From Tyto alba (lineage: Eukaryota; Chordata; Aves; Strigiformes; Tytonidae), in contig NW_024881316.1 of assembly GCF_018691265.1 (NCBI RefSeq), positions 6,818,819 to 6,882,818 on the forward strand: DNA of 64,000 bases, given 5' to 3'. Below the pieces are notes generated by a model that was given only the letters and a program-made list of their open reading frames with translations, did no database searches and was not told where the DNA came from. A program made the translations under genes and the position numbers. The stretch's first letter is position 1. The number at the start of each line of letters is the position of its first letter. Shown here piece after piece: positions 52,651-64,000 of this stretch.

Positions 52651-55020
52651 GGTTGAAAAATAAGAGAAAGAAATTTACAGTAAAACAGAAAACATCACTG
52701 TGCACTATTCAAGAAATACATATATTTCATTACTACAGCATGTAACACTGATTTGCTTTTTTTTTAAGAAAAAATAAAAAAATAACAACAGAAAAGTAGA
52801 AAAAGGCAAGAACAGTCAGAGGCATGGTAGTGCTTTCAAACAAGAAAAAACTTAGCAGACTGGGGCTTGACATAGAGGGCATGACTGAGTGGCAATATAA
52901 TGGAGAACCAAAGTCATAAACAGAGGGAAAAAGAGGAGGTTAAAGTAAGTCATTGTGTCTCATAAAACTAAAACTACAAACACTCTGTGACATCATAATA
53001 CAATAGATTAAAAAACAAAAAAATAAGTACTGCTTTTTTACAATGCATAATATGCTGTGAGGCTGCAGTTTTTCCTTCTGAACCTCTAGAGGCCAAAAGT
53101 GTAAACGGCTTTGAGGACTAGACTAATTGATGGAGAATGTGTACATTGCAGTCCAACTGCAACCTCTCACCCATGCAAGACCTAAAGCACTGTTTGCTGA
53201 AAACACTAGAGGCAAAGCAATTCTGCATTTTCTTGTCTTCCTTAAGTATCCACCACCCATCAGCATTATAGACAAGACGCTAGTCTAGATATGCCTTTGA
53301 TACAATGTATTTCAACCACACTTATGTTATTCCATGTTAACGAGACCTATGACCTACAGAGAAAATAAAAGTTACAGTACTGCAACTCCAGTTTAATGGC
53401 TATAACCATTTGGTAAGGCTGTTTTTAGAGTTGCTCCTTAGAATAAAATTGCCTGCCTTCACACAGTGACCCTAAAAGTATAGTCATAAACTATTATCAC
53501 ACATGCCAGGTGCTCTGACAGTATGTCCTTCAGAGGCTTGGTATAGACTGCCAGTGGGTAACAGAAGAGGATGAGGGCTGGGCATTGGAGTGCACCTTTC
53601 ACAGTCATGGATCTGTGACAAATAGTGCAGGACTCTAGAGCAGTAGAATAAAAAATAGATTCTATGGATATTTCTGTCTGTAACTAAAGCACTCTCTAAT
53701 CTCCTTTCACTCACCCCTTACTTTCATCTACTTAGTCAGTGACCTAGCTTTAGAACAGTCAAAATCTGGTTTTGCTTTGAACTCATGAACTGGATTTAGA
53801 TGTCAAAGCGCCCCAAGTATATTCCATATCCATATCTTGTCTATTCTGATAATACTCCATATTTGGTGTCTACAAACTCTGGGGTGGAGAAAGTAAGGGA
53901 AACACAGTGTATATATAGCAGAATGTTCTAACTCTTATTCCAGGAGAATGCAGTTCCACATAGTTTAAACTCACACCTGAAATAACATTTAGCAAATCAC
54001 AAAAATAAAATAAATCAAAAACCTCACAGACCACTGAAACAATTTGGCTGGATGTTTTTATCAGAATATCAGAAAACTGTGCATCTAATAGCTAAAAAGA
54101 CTAAAATTATAAGACATGTACAAGGACAAAACCTTAGTATAAATTCTAAGAGTTTGATGTTATATAGATTTCTCCTGACAAAAAGAATAATGGTGGATTT
54201 TTCCTTGCTCCCATAAAATTGATTTATAATCTAAGATCCACATTTCATAGTTCGGCAGCTGGAAGATAGCTCATGGAAAAGCTGTTCTTCAGTCTTTCCA
54301 GGGCACCATATTCTTGTTGACAAGCAGAATCCAGCTATGTCTTCCTGGTTTCTGAGGGGATTTGCAGTACCTCTCTCAACCAGGTTTCCTTCAGCAATTA
54401 GTCTGCTGTACAACTCCTTTACCTCACCTCTGAGGTGCAGTTCATGGTCTATTTACATAGGCTCTTCCTCCCTTATTATGCAAACTATCTTTATCATTTT
54501 CCCTCTCTTTATAACTTTATCTTATATTTATGGCTAGGAAATTCACGAGCTATCTGACTTTCCTAATAATTATGATCTTATACTCTTCCACATGAGTTGG
54601 CGAGAATGTGCTCTAGGAGTCAGCCAGCATGACGATTCCCTAGATTTACTAAATAGACAACTCTGTAAATCATACATTAAGATGCCAAAATCTACTGAAT
54701 GTATGTCAACAACTATAGATAAAATTGATGTAGAAAGCTGGTCAACGGAAATTCACCATGAAAAAATTGTCTTTGGAATGTCTAGTGGGAACCTCCCCCT
54801 AGAGGTATTAAGCACATACAAAAAAACAATTTTAAAATGATATTGTCCTTTTTCTCTCCATCGGTAAAGTAAGCAGGTTCAGTTACTGATGTGTGTGATT
54901 CCTCTCAGGGAAGTTATACTACCCAGACACTATAAAACTCCTTTGTGTTGTGTTTTCTTATATTGTAATTTTCACACCTAGAATTTCTCACACTTTTTCG
55001 AAGTATATTTTTAAACCATG

Positions 55021-55045
55021 TTTTTTTTTTTTTTTTTTTTTTTTT
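55021..55045. repeat. T25 homopolymer
   Basis: This is an uninterrupted run of 25 T on the plus strand. No recognisable retroposon body adjoins it on its right side, where one would lie if this were a minus-strand poly(A) tail. Confidence 0.9.
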
Positions 55046-56584
55046 CTAATCATTAACTTTTATTTTTTAGTTAACTGCAACTTTGGAATTGAAATCTGAT
55101 TTTATACTGTGTTTTCCTTCGGCTTGGAAACTTACCAAAGAGACCACTTGTTTCATATTTCTGGTATTTTCATACATAAATAGTTTCTTTTCATTATTAC
55201 ACCTTAGAAACTCAAACGTGAGTAAAGACACCAGTACCTTAGGTATCAGAAATTTTGAGGATTCCAACCATAACAACTATGCTGATAATACCAATTAGCA
55301 CTTATTGTTTATACTAGATGTAATGTGTACATCAGTTCATTTTTCATTCTTGTTTCATTTTTAAGATCCTTGCTATATGTGTTACTGCAACTTTTTAGAA
55401 ATTCCAGTAAGCTACTAGTGAAACATTGGCTTAGTATGCTCTGATTATAACAAGGAGAGAAGAGGTGGTAGCTCTTTTTTCACACTTGGGACAACTGGAC
55501 TTCTTGTACCTAAATCCCCAGCAAAGTTTCTCACATCTTAAGAACTTACACTTTCCTTGTCAAACTAGTCAGAGGGATTTCATGCAAGTATGAGATCATT
55601 ATTTCAGCATCTCTCAGGCTGCAAAGGAATCTTTTTACTGTCTCTACGTAGGTATTCAGTCTATAGATTAGTTAGACAAAAGCACTCAGCTCCGTACTTT
55701 GCAGTACATACTGCTCTGTCTTGTTAAAACACAAAAAATAGGGCTAGAAAAGCATCTAGGTCAACAAATCTGGTCACCCAACATAAAAAGTAATCTGTCC
55801 TATACATCCCATTCATAAATGTTTCAAGTTTCATACTAGAACGGTTTATTTCTGTTAGTCCTATAGCCAATATTTCCTCAACTGGTGTTCCTGAACTGTA
55901 CATCTAATAACAACAAACCTAACCATTTCCTACTTAAATTGATTCATATATAGAAAAATGCATCTTCAGAATTTTAAAACTCAACTTTTGTTACTAAGTT
56001 TACAAGGCTAACTGGTTATGTGAGCACACTCTCTACATTTATGGCCATATCTTACAATGCAAGAAAATTAAAAGGGAATGAGGCTGTAAATGAAAAGGCT
56101 GTTATAGATGGATGTCTTTTAAGTGATATATGTGATAGAAGTGATTAGCATTAACTGATCTTCTTGAAGAATGTACAAGTATAATTCATTATAATGGCTT
56201 AGAAGTGCAATTAGTGAACTATAGTGTAAATGACACCGCTGTTCATAGACCTACCCATAAGAGTAATTATATTTCGAAAACTACTTAGTGAAAAATTGAT
56301 TGAATGGGTCCTATGGGCATAGATAATTGAGATAAAAATATGTAAACAAATGCCCATTAATAAGTTTCACAGCAAATTTATATATTTACATGTTTAGCTA
56401 GTCTGGAAAAACACATAAGGAATTAGAATTTTCTGGTGTTTCATCTTGAAGGCACATTTAAATGAAAAAAATATTTCATGCCTTTGCAAACAATAGTATT
56501 TGACTATTTCTACATTACATAGAAAGACCCATTGTCATCTTCCCCTCGCTGTGGCCTGATAATTCAAAAATAGCGAAGTTCAGG

Positions 56585-56699
56585 GAAAAAAACCAAAAAA
56601 AAACCAAAAAACCAACCAACCAACCAACTAAACAAACAAAACAAACAAAAACAAAACAAAACAATACAAAACAAAAAAAAAAACCACCAAAAACCAAAC
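56585..56699 (+). repeat. A/C-only tract of about 110 bases
   Basis: The tract consists of A and C with only two T and no G, built from AAACC, CCAA and CAAA units, including a run of about five CCAA units. The matching frame on the minus strand gives a meaningless Phe/Val/Gly/Cys-rich peptide. It is the longest strand-asymmetric tract in the window. Confidence 0.9.
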
Positions 56700-58424
56700 T
56701 CGACTGTCCTCAATCATTTAACTTCAAGAAGCTTCTAGATGTATAGCTTTAGTGTGGCACATGCTAACCTGCCTTGTGGTGGTTGCAGGGATTCCTGGGG
56801 CAAAAGGAGCTATATTTTTGGTATGGTAGTAATATAAACTATGTAAAAAACATATCTTACAAATATAGTAAGTTTTGACAGTATTTCATGTAGTACATAT
56901 GTTCATTTGAGAATTTACTGATAATATTTTATTGGCCTAATTCCATTTCATTAATAAATACTGATTTCTTGTTCTTGTTCAGATGTCTAAAAGCTTTTAT
57001 TTGATGCTGCTTTTTTGCTTAAAGACTGCTTTTTCTGAAGACCTTACTGAATTAATGTGCAAATACTTGGTTATTCTAAAAATAAGGTTTAAATGACTTT
57101 GCAAGCATAGCAAATACTGTATGGCATATTTTTTTCCCATAAAATGTATTTATCTGATTATTAGAAAGGCAGTGTTTTCAGCTAGAACTTAACTTGATTA
57201 TTTAACATGGGAAACAAGGACTACCAAGCATCATTTAAATGTATAACTTTAAGGGTTAATTCTGAGAACGAACTTGACATGGAAAGATATGAGATTGATC
57301 AAGACAAAAATTAATGCTGGATAGCAGTGGCAAAATATTTCAGTTTTAAGGCCCACAGGAGTCCCAGTGCAAATTGTTCCTGTGAATCTAAACCCTTCAT
57401 CAATCAGATGTAAATTACAGCATGCATGACTGGCTGCCTTTTCCATTCTAGAGTTCCCTATAGAGAACAAGAGAGCCAACTGCTACCGAGGCTCAACTAA
57501 ACTGCAGTCTTTTTTCAGCTCCCTTGAGGATATATACCAACACATCAGAAGAGACAGCATTCACTTGTATTCCACATCACGAGATCTTACAGAATCATAG
57601 ACAGTGAGTCAAGCCAGCATCTTCCAGAAGAACTTATAATAAAGGGAACAAGGACTGGGACTGTGGGGGAAGACATATACTGATACAACACTAAAAGCTT
57701 TCCTACTAACAATACTTTTCTAATTACATGTCCAAGCTCTCCTTGAATAGCTGGCTCAGAGAAATCAAACACAAGAGGCTAGATACTCACAGAAGGATAA
57801 ATTCTTTATAAAGAATAGAAGCATAAGACTTATTTCCAGAATTCACATGCAACTGGTTGTCATAGACTTCCGTAAGTAACAGAAGGGATGAAACCAGATT
57901 TTAAGGAAAAAATATAAAATAGAGCTGTTGAACCACCCAACAGTGGATATCTGAGCTACCATGCAGGAGAACACTACCATTAACTGAATTTCAGCTACAG
58001 AAGGGAAGGCTGAAATTTGTGCTGCACTTGCAATCTTCACTCATCTAATTATGGGCAGAGCTAATGTATGAACAGACCCTATGATCTGTAAAAGTAAACC
58101 CCTAATGTCAAGCTTTGTGACATAAAATCAGAAGATGACTAGAGTATTTGAGAAAAGGTGCAGTTTAATGTAGTATTTCTCAAACTTTTTAGAAAATCAT
58201 GACCTCGTCTTGTCTCACTAGTCTTCACGAAACTTTCTGAGTCAGCAGCAGCTCAATTTCTGCAGAGCAAAGGTTGCTAACGACTAGCTGAAAGTATTTA
58301 CTTTACCTTACCCATCACAGAGCTGTTAGATAGCTGAGGTAAACAGCTGCACCTTGTAATTATCTCACCTATTATCACCTCTCACTCACAATATGAATGT
58401 TCTGTGACCTATATAGGAAGTGTC

Positions 58425-58540
58425 CTCCACTGCTGGTTTAATAGGTATAGACCCAGACGGGATGTGGGAGATGGGCAAATTTACTGCTCCTATTCTGCAA
58501 GTCATTTGACCCTTCTACATGTTTATTTCTTTCTCTACTC
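58425..58540 (+). repeat. possible MIR-like fragment
   Basis: CTGCAAGTCATTTGACCCTT at about 58,495 and the following CTACATGTTTATTTCTTTC resemble the 'gggcaagtcacttaacctctctg.gcctcagtttc' core of MIR-like repeats. The preceding 70 bases are only loosely similar. Confidence 0.4.
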
Positions 58541-59855
58541 TTTGTTGGTCTTGCCTATTTGTGTAGTAAGCTGTCAGAGAAATTAATTCTTATAAATGTT
58601 CCTATGATATGAGACTAGTGTCAAAGTTTCTCAAAACATGTTATTAATACTAATAGGTTCATAATAATGATATTTCATAGAACTCGAGTTCTGTTGAATT
58701 ATTCTACATAGGCAAAACAAAATTTTTTGTTACAAAGTTTTAGAAAGGTAGGAAGCTCTTTGCTTATTTCCATGCCTTTGTCCTTCTAAATTCTACTCAT
58801 TCTTGTAATTTTACTTACTGAAATTTGACATTGCCACCTGGGAACCAGATTGGGAGATGCGATTTCAATTGATGTTATGGTCTTCAGACCAAAGGTCTGG
58901 CAAGAAGCCTCCAGTTTTTAGAGAAGACTTATGCTGAGCCACCAAGAAACATAATTACAGAAACTGAAGATAAATTTTAAGGTTTTTGAGTAAGAATCAA
59001 AAATGGACACCTAAAATTTTCACCTTTGTAATAATTTCTGAATACTGTGGATCTTTACCTTTGCCTGGCATCTAAGAGCCTGTGTGATATGCAGGGATTA
59101 CTGGAGCCCAGTTTCTAGTGGGGCAAGATCTACATTATCAAACTTCTATTTCAACTACTGTTATTATTGGAAGGACTCTGAGAGAAGTCCAATAGCTGAA
59201 AAAAGAAGAATATATGAAAGACATTGGCAATGCAAAGTTGAAAAGATTTAGCTATTGCTTTCTTTACTGCCCCTTCCCTGGGCAAGTCCACAAGCTTTCA
59301 TCTACTGAATCCAGAGCACTGGATATTTTCCAGATTTTTTCTGAATAAAATCCCTGCCCTTTTCTTTCTATATTTGACCTTCACACCTGTTTCTATCTTT
59401 TTTTTTACTCAAAATATTGTTTCCTAAGCCTGTAATTCTTCCTTCATTTGAAGTGATAAGATCTCTCTTTCTGATGGGATAAGCAGGAAGGATAATCCTA
59501 ATTCATAGGTTTCAAATATGTGGCATCTTCATTTATTGATTCCTCCTATATTTTCTTTAACTAGAGAATACCTTAGAGGCCTCAAAATTTCTGAGTCATT
59601 TTCTACACCTCTGGGACGTTTACTTCCCTATTTCTTCACTTTTGTTTCTCAACTGTAATTAAGTTCTGAATCTGTGACCCCCATGGACGAGAGGGGTGTA
59701 GCTTTCTGTTGCTTTGATGTTTTCTACTGAACCCAAGTTTAAAACTTTAAAAAGTTGATTCTTTTAAGGAACATTTAAAAAAAAATAAAATAATGACATA
59801 CTTATTCCTTCAAAATCAATGGATTCAAAAGGCAGAATGTGACTGTGTGAAGCAT

Positions 59856-59860
59856 CTACT
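59856..59860. repeat. target site duplication, left copy
   Basis: CTACT directly precedes the LTR and is repeated exactly at 60,454-60,458 directly after it. A 5-bp duplication is typical of ERVL-class integration. Confidence 0.9.
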
Positions 59861-59987
59861 TGTCATGGTTTAACGCCCGCCAGCAACTAAGCACCACAAA
59901 GCTGCTTGCTCACTGCACCCTGCTCCCAATGGGATGGGGAGGAGCATCAAAAAAAAAAGTAGAACTTGTGGGTTCAGATAAGACCAG

Positions 59988-59993
59988 TTTAAT
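59988..59993 (-). terminator. LTR poly(A) signal ATTAAA
   Basis: On the minus (sense) strand ATTAAA lies about 200 bases downstream of the TATA box and about 130 bases before the LTR 3' end. It is followed by a sequence ending ACAAGTTCTAC. This fits the R/U5 polyadenylation signal of the LTR. Confidence 0.6.
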
Positions 59994-60191
59994 AATGAAA
60001 ATACAATAAAAATTTTAAAGATGTATAAAAATAACAATCATAATTATTATTAGTAATAGTAAAGAAAAGGAATATAACAAAAACAGAGAAATAAACCCCA
60101 AGAAAAGACAAGTGAGGCACAATGCAATTGCTCATCACACCCTGACTGATGCCTGAGCAGCGATCTGCCCCTCCCAGCCAACTCCCCCCAG

Positions 60192-60199
60192 TTTATATA
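60192..60199 (-). promoter_or_regulatory. LTR TATA box
   Basis: TATATAAA on the minus strand is set in a GC-richer surround about 255 bases from the LTR 5' end on its sense strand, a normal position for the U3 core promoter. Whether it is still active is unknown. Confidence 0.6.
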
Positions 60200-60453
60200 C
60201 TGGGCGTGACATTTTATGCTATGGAATATCCCTTTGGCCAGTTTGGGTCACCATGATCCATCCCAGGTTCTTGTGCACCTCCTCCCTGGCAGAGCACGGG
60301 AAACTGAAAGGTCCTTAACTTAGGGTAAGTGCTACTTAACAACAACTAAAACACCAGTGTGTTATCAACATTGTTCTCACACTGAATCCAAAGCACAGCA
60401 CTGTAGCAGCTACTAGAAAGATAATTAACTCTATTCCAGCCAAAATTAGGACA

Positions 60454-60458
60454 CTACT
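60454..60458. repeat. target site duplication, right copy
   Basis: CTACT is an exact copy of the five bases at 59,856-59,860 and marks the right edge of the LTR insertion. Confidence 0.9.
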
Positions 60459-60540
60459 TATTGAAATTGCTTTGTTCCATATCCTAAAACTTAAGGTTTT
60501 ATGTGAAGGCTTTAAACTAAAATACTTCTGCAGTGGAAAA

Positions 60541-60575
60541 TCAAACCAAACCAAACCAAACCAAAACAAAAACCA
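60541..60575 (+). repeat. (CCAAA)n microsatellite
   Basis: Five or so CCAAA units are followed by A/C-only variants. They start about 83 bases after the right target duplication of the LTR and are not part of it. Confidence 0.85.
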
Positions 60576-61026
60576 AACACCACTACCAAAAAAGACACTT
60601 TTAAATTCAGATAAATTCACTGGGCTTCTAGAAAGGATCTTAACACTTGAAAAATAATAAGAAGTTTCAGTTTTAGTAATTTTACCTATATATCTTCACT
60701 GTTCTCCCTTTTGGCTGACATTCTAGAAGCTCAATTCTGCTAGGAACTCTGATAAAGTGCTATTAATCTACCTCCTCTTGCCTACCTACCCTGAGCAAAG
60801 CATCTTCTTGCTCCCCTGCAATATCCAGCCACAGAGTCATTGCAAGCTGTTTGGTGTCCAAGATATCCCTCCTCAGCCTTCTCATTCTTTTAGCTGTCAG
60901 TCTAGATCTGCACTGCCTCTTGAGTAATAACAACAGCAGCAGCTCATGAGGCTGAAGCACATATGCCTCCCCTTGCTATCCTTAGTTAGCTATACAGCCA
61001 CTTCACTCTAAGTTCCCAGGTAAAAT

Positions 61027-61051
61027 AAAAAAAAAAAAAAAAAAAAAAAAA
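61027..61051 (+). repeat. A25 homopolymer
   Basis: This is a run of 25 A preceded by TAAAAT. No recognisable LINE or SINE lies upstream. Confidence 0.9.
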
Positions 61052-63456
61052 GATTTTAAATAACACATAGAAAAATCGCCTTCAAAATTTAACAGTAATA
61101 TAGCTAAACAGCTGCAAACAAATTGAGTGTTTTATATTGTCCTCATCAGACGTAGTACAGTCCTAGGATGTCTAAATGATCTTTAATGATCAAAGAGAAG
61201 CTGTACAAGAAAATTACTCTTTTCCTCAATTTCTCCTAGAATACTCTCACCAAAGATTCTCTACAAATGCTTACACAGAACATGTAGGAATAGCTTATTC
61301 ACTTCAGAAAATGACTGTTATTCAGCTTTCCAGTAATTTAGAACAAATACTTATGTATTTATATAGATATTTTGGTACCTTTTGCTATGCTCGAATTAAA
61401 TTCCTTTTATTTTTTTTTTTTAAGATCACAAGGTAATCTCTTTTTTACTTTCTGTGTTGCATACATTTTCAAAAACAGATGTATTACTCTTTGCTTTCTA
61501 AACAACCTTTTTAAAGATACTTTTGTCTCTGGGTACTGAAAAGAACCCAAGTTATTAATTTCTTTAACAATTTAGACTAGGAGATACTGTCTTTACATTT
61601 GCCTCAACACTAGAAAAACTGTTATTTATATCCTATGATCATTTAGCTTATGAAATTGCCATCAGGTGTAAGTACAACAGAAGTGGATACTCCCTTGTTT
61701 TTGTAAATAACGTATCCTTTAAGAATGGAAAGCACAAAACATAACTCAGCAAAAATCTAAAGGAAATCTATGCAGCCTTTGAGCTCCGAGGTTTAAATGT
61801 CTCTATCTTTTCTTCTAAGGTTAGTAAATGAACAACTTTTAATTGTTCAATTGCTGTGTAAGTATCATGCTGACCCTGTCCAGGAAAACCTTTGCATCAG
61901 AACCACTCTTGAGGAAATCATGCTAATATATTACAAAACCAGCATCTTCTATATTTAATACCAGAGGTTTTTTCCTTTCAGCAGATTTGAAAATAGTTGG
62001 TAAATGACTCCTCATTTTGCAAGTGGTGTTAATATTTTCAGTTTTAAATGCACTACATCAATTAGGCAAGAAATACAAAGAACATATAGCAAGTGACAAT
62101 GCACTGAAATAAGAGATCTTTAGATGAACTACTTAATCATTGATCATCCTATATAGATTTTCCCCTCCCCAGGACAAAGTGTATTTCCCCACAAAACTAG
62201 CGGAAGACCCAAAATCAAGGCACAGTACTGCATCAACACCTCTGACTTTAGAACTGTAATTTCTACACTTGCAGATTTAATTCAGAACTAGCTGTGACCA
62301 CTAACCTTTCAGAAGTTATCCAAACTCTAGGGTCTTATCAACAGTTAGAGAAAACTGGTTACTACTGAATTGTGCGCTGTAACTATATCTTTTCAATGAT
62401 GCTCAAATGTGTCAGCAAATCATTTACTTACCAGCTATTGACAAAGTAGCCAACTATGTGACATGGTTTCATAAATATAACTTCTGAATGGATCTGAGTG
62501 AAATCCTTTCATGAGAAAGCATCCACTAGATTATACAGAAAATCAGGCACAAGATCTGCCCTATGATGCATACCATCTAACCATGTTTCCATTAAGCAGA
62601 GAGATTTTGTTACTTATTTTTTTTTACTAGCAGCTGATTTGATGTGACTTATATTTTAAGAATTTTGAAACTGCTTACTTTACAGTTCATTGTTACAATA
62701 CTTACCTCTTAATTTTCCAGATTCTTGCAATTACTACTTTTATTCATACATTTTACCAAAGATTATATCTTGCAAAATTCTACTAATGGCTTCTGTTTAT
62801 GATCCATTCCCAAAATGAATATTACATTTTTGAAAGCCATTCTGTTATGATCAACTTACGTTTGCTCTTGATTTAATGGCATATTGCTCAGGATACTTAT
62901 GATGCTACAGATACAAGAAACTATAAAAATAAACTGAAGAAAAATAGAAGTACATAGTTTTACATGGAAAAAAAAATCAAATTAATTTCATTACTATTTT
63001 TCATTAAGAAAAGTTATTAAATTGTGCTTACTTCCATTAAGGAACAACATAAGGACTCGCAGGTGTATTCGTAACTGTGAAACTTACAATCGGAATAAAA
63101 GATTTGTGCACAATTATCACAAACTACCAGAAGTTGTCACAAAAACATACCCTCCCCTCTCACCTTTCTCCCACACTACACCTGCCCTCTGAGAAGCATC
63201 AACCCTAAAGAAAGTCCATACAGTGAATATAGGCCTGAAGTCGCCCAAGTACACTTCTCAAAAATCTGGATGTAAGCCAGCTCTGGTTGGGAAGCAATAA
63301 TCTAAGCACGTTCATTCAGTGTTGCATGCAGATTTATAAGCCCTGCCTCTCAATGTTGATGTTCCCCATGATGTTCACTAGAGGCTTTGCTACTGTTATT
63401 TATTTTATTTGGAAGGCACTCAGATGCAATGGTGATGAGCTGCAGTACAAAACCCT

Positions 63457-63500
63457 GTGAGAGAGAGTGAGAGAGTGTGAGACAGAGATGAGAATGAGAA
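63457..63500 (+). repeat. (GA)/(GTGAGA)n simple repeat
   Basis: Imperfect GTGAGAGA units run for about 45 bases and decay into GAGAATGAGAA. No coding signal is present. Confidence 0.8.
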
Positions 63501-64000
63501 TAAAGACATTTTTATTACGTACGTCTTAGTTTGAAATTCATAATCTTGAAATTCTCTGAACAATAGACTTAAACTACAGTCAGCAATTCAAGAGGAACAG
63601 ATTCCTCACATTAGCCTCTTGGTGTGTGGTGCCAAAAGGTCAAAAACATTGAATGCGATTTAAATGTGTAAGTTGAGATTCTGTACAGAAACCACACATC
63701 CTGAAGTGGTGTGAGAAATGACCACAAGCCCTTTTAACACTAGTTTCTGTCACAAAGCAAATCTTCTCTAACACCAATCTCCTGATTATATTTTGCTGTT
63801 CCACTAGTTAAAATGGTAAGGAAGAAAACTGCATCCTCTTACAGCCTGAATATCTTCTGTTCTGCTCTCAAGGGACCTTTACATATCGGGTTTTGGACAC
63901 CTAATTTTGTTCCCTTATTTTGGGATGCTACAAAATTGAGAAATAAAGCATGTTATTTATTTTATTGTAGCAAATGCTTTCTTAATCTATTTTTTTCACA

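Larger units (their letters stand above)
52651..59860. other. unique AT-rich noncoding DNA
   Basis: No gene is seen. Open frames are at most 82 codons. The stretch 56,000-56,480 has a balanced AT-rich look without repeats. A T25 run, an A/C-only tract and a possible MIR-like piece are listed separately. Confidence 0.6.
59861..60453 (-). mobile_element. solo LTR, ERVL-type endogenous retrovirus
   Basis: This 593-bp element begins TG and ends CA (TGTCATGG...TTAGGACA on plus) and sits between two exact copies of CTACT. Its sequence matches my memory of a very common avian ERVL LTR whose sense strand starts 'TGTCCTGGTTT.GGCTGGGAT' and ends 'GGTTAAACCATGACA'. The sense strand is therefore minus here. 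In that direction a TATATAAA box precedes an ATTAAA poly(A) signal by about 200 bases, the expected U3-R-U5 order. No internal retroviral genes, primer-binding site or second LTR adjoin it, so the provirus was lost by LTR-LTR recombination. The family name is from memory; the LTR boundaries and duplication are read directly. Confidence 0.93.
60459..64000. other. unique AT-rich noncoding DNA
   Basis: No gene is seen. Open frames are at most 94 codons. Simple repeats are listed separately; no transposon is recognised with confidence. Confidence 0.6.

Noticed and set aside
57590..57625. ACAGAATCATAGAC, reminiscent of a minus-strand CR1 3' end
   Set aside because: The similarity stops after about 14 bases and no CR1 3'UTR phrase follows.
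58165..58205. TTTCTCAAACTTTTTAGAAAATCATGAC, reminiscent of a hAT/Charlie-type start
   Set aside because: No matching inverted end was found downstream and the stretch is low in complexity.
63280..63306. GGTTGGGAAGCAATAATCTAA, reminiscent of a hAT/MER5-type end
   Set aside because: Only about 20 bases match loosely, with no opposite terminal repeat or body recognised.
1..64000. CRISPR arrays, tRNA or rRNA genes, bacterial operons
   Set aside because: No regularly spaced direct repeats, cloverleaf with B-box, or rRNA-like segments were seen, and the repeat content is avian.

Overview
The window looks like noncoding DNA from a bird, probably a member of Neoaves. The evidence is its repeats. 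There is a CR1 LINE with the bird-type 3' end and 8-bp-like tail units, two older CR1 fragments, and a solo ERVL-type LTR of a family I associate with neoavian genomes. The unique sequence between them is AT-rich, CpG-poor and repeat-poor. No bacterial, viral or plasmid organisation is present.

I find no protein-coding exon that I can support. Open frames are short (the longest is 159 codons), overlap one another on both strands and show no recognisable domain, except where they are pieces of the CR1 reverse transcriptase. The window is therefore an intergenic desert or the inside of a very large intron; the sequence alone does not say which.

Layout. 1-19.7 kb is mostly unique AT-rich DNA with a GC-rich, CpG-containing first 120 bases, a nested pair of ancient repeats at 0.93-1.2 kb, and short low-complexity tracts. 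19.75-20.94 kb is a 5'-truncated CR1 on the minus strand with a broken ORF2. 20.9-51.1 kb is again unique sequence with small tandem repeats, a strong G-quadruplex motif (minus strand, 23.05 kb), weak ancient-repeat relics, a pre-miRNA-like hairpin (43.93 kb) and an AT-rich hairpin (46.69 kb). 51.14-52.65 kb holds two partly overlapping, heavily decayed CR1 fragments, both on the minus strand. 52.7-59.86 kb is unique except for A/C-only and T-rich tracts. 59,861-60,453 is a complete solo LTR flanked by a perfect 5-bp target duplication. 60.5-64 kb is unique with short simple repeats.

The least expected signal is a pair of about 300-bp segments 32 kb apart (17.29-17.59 kb and 49.23-49.53 kb). 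They are collinear, in the same orientation and clearly similar, yet match no repeat family I recognise. They are either an undescribed old repeat or duplicated conserved noncoding elements. I see no convincing new multi-gene system. All percentages and boundaries were judged by eye.
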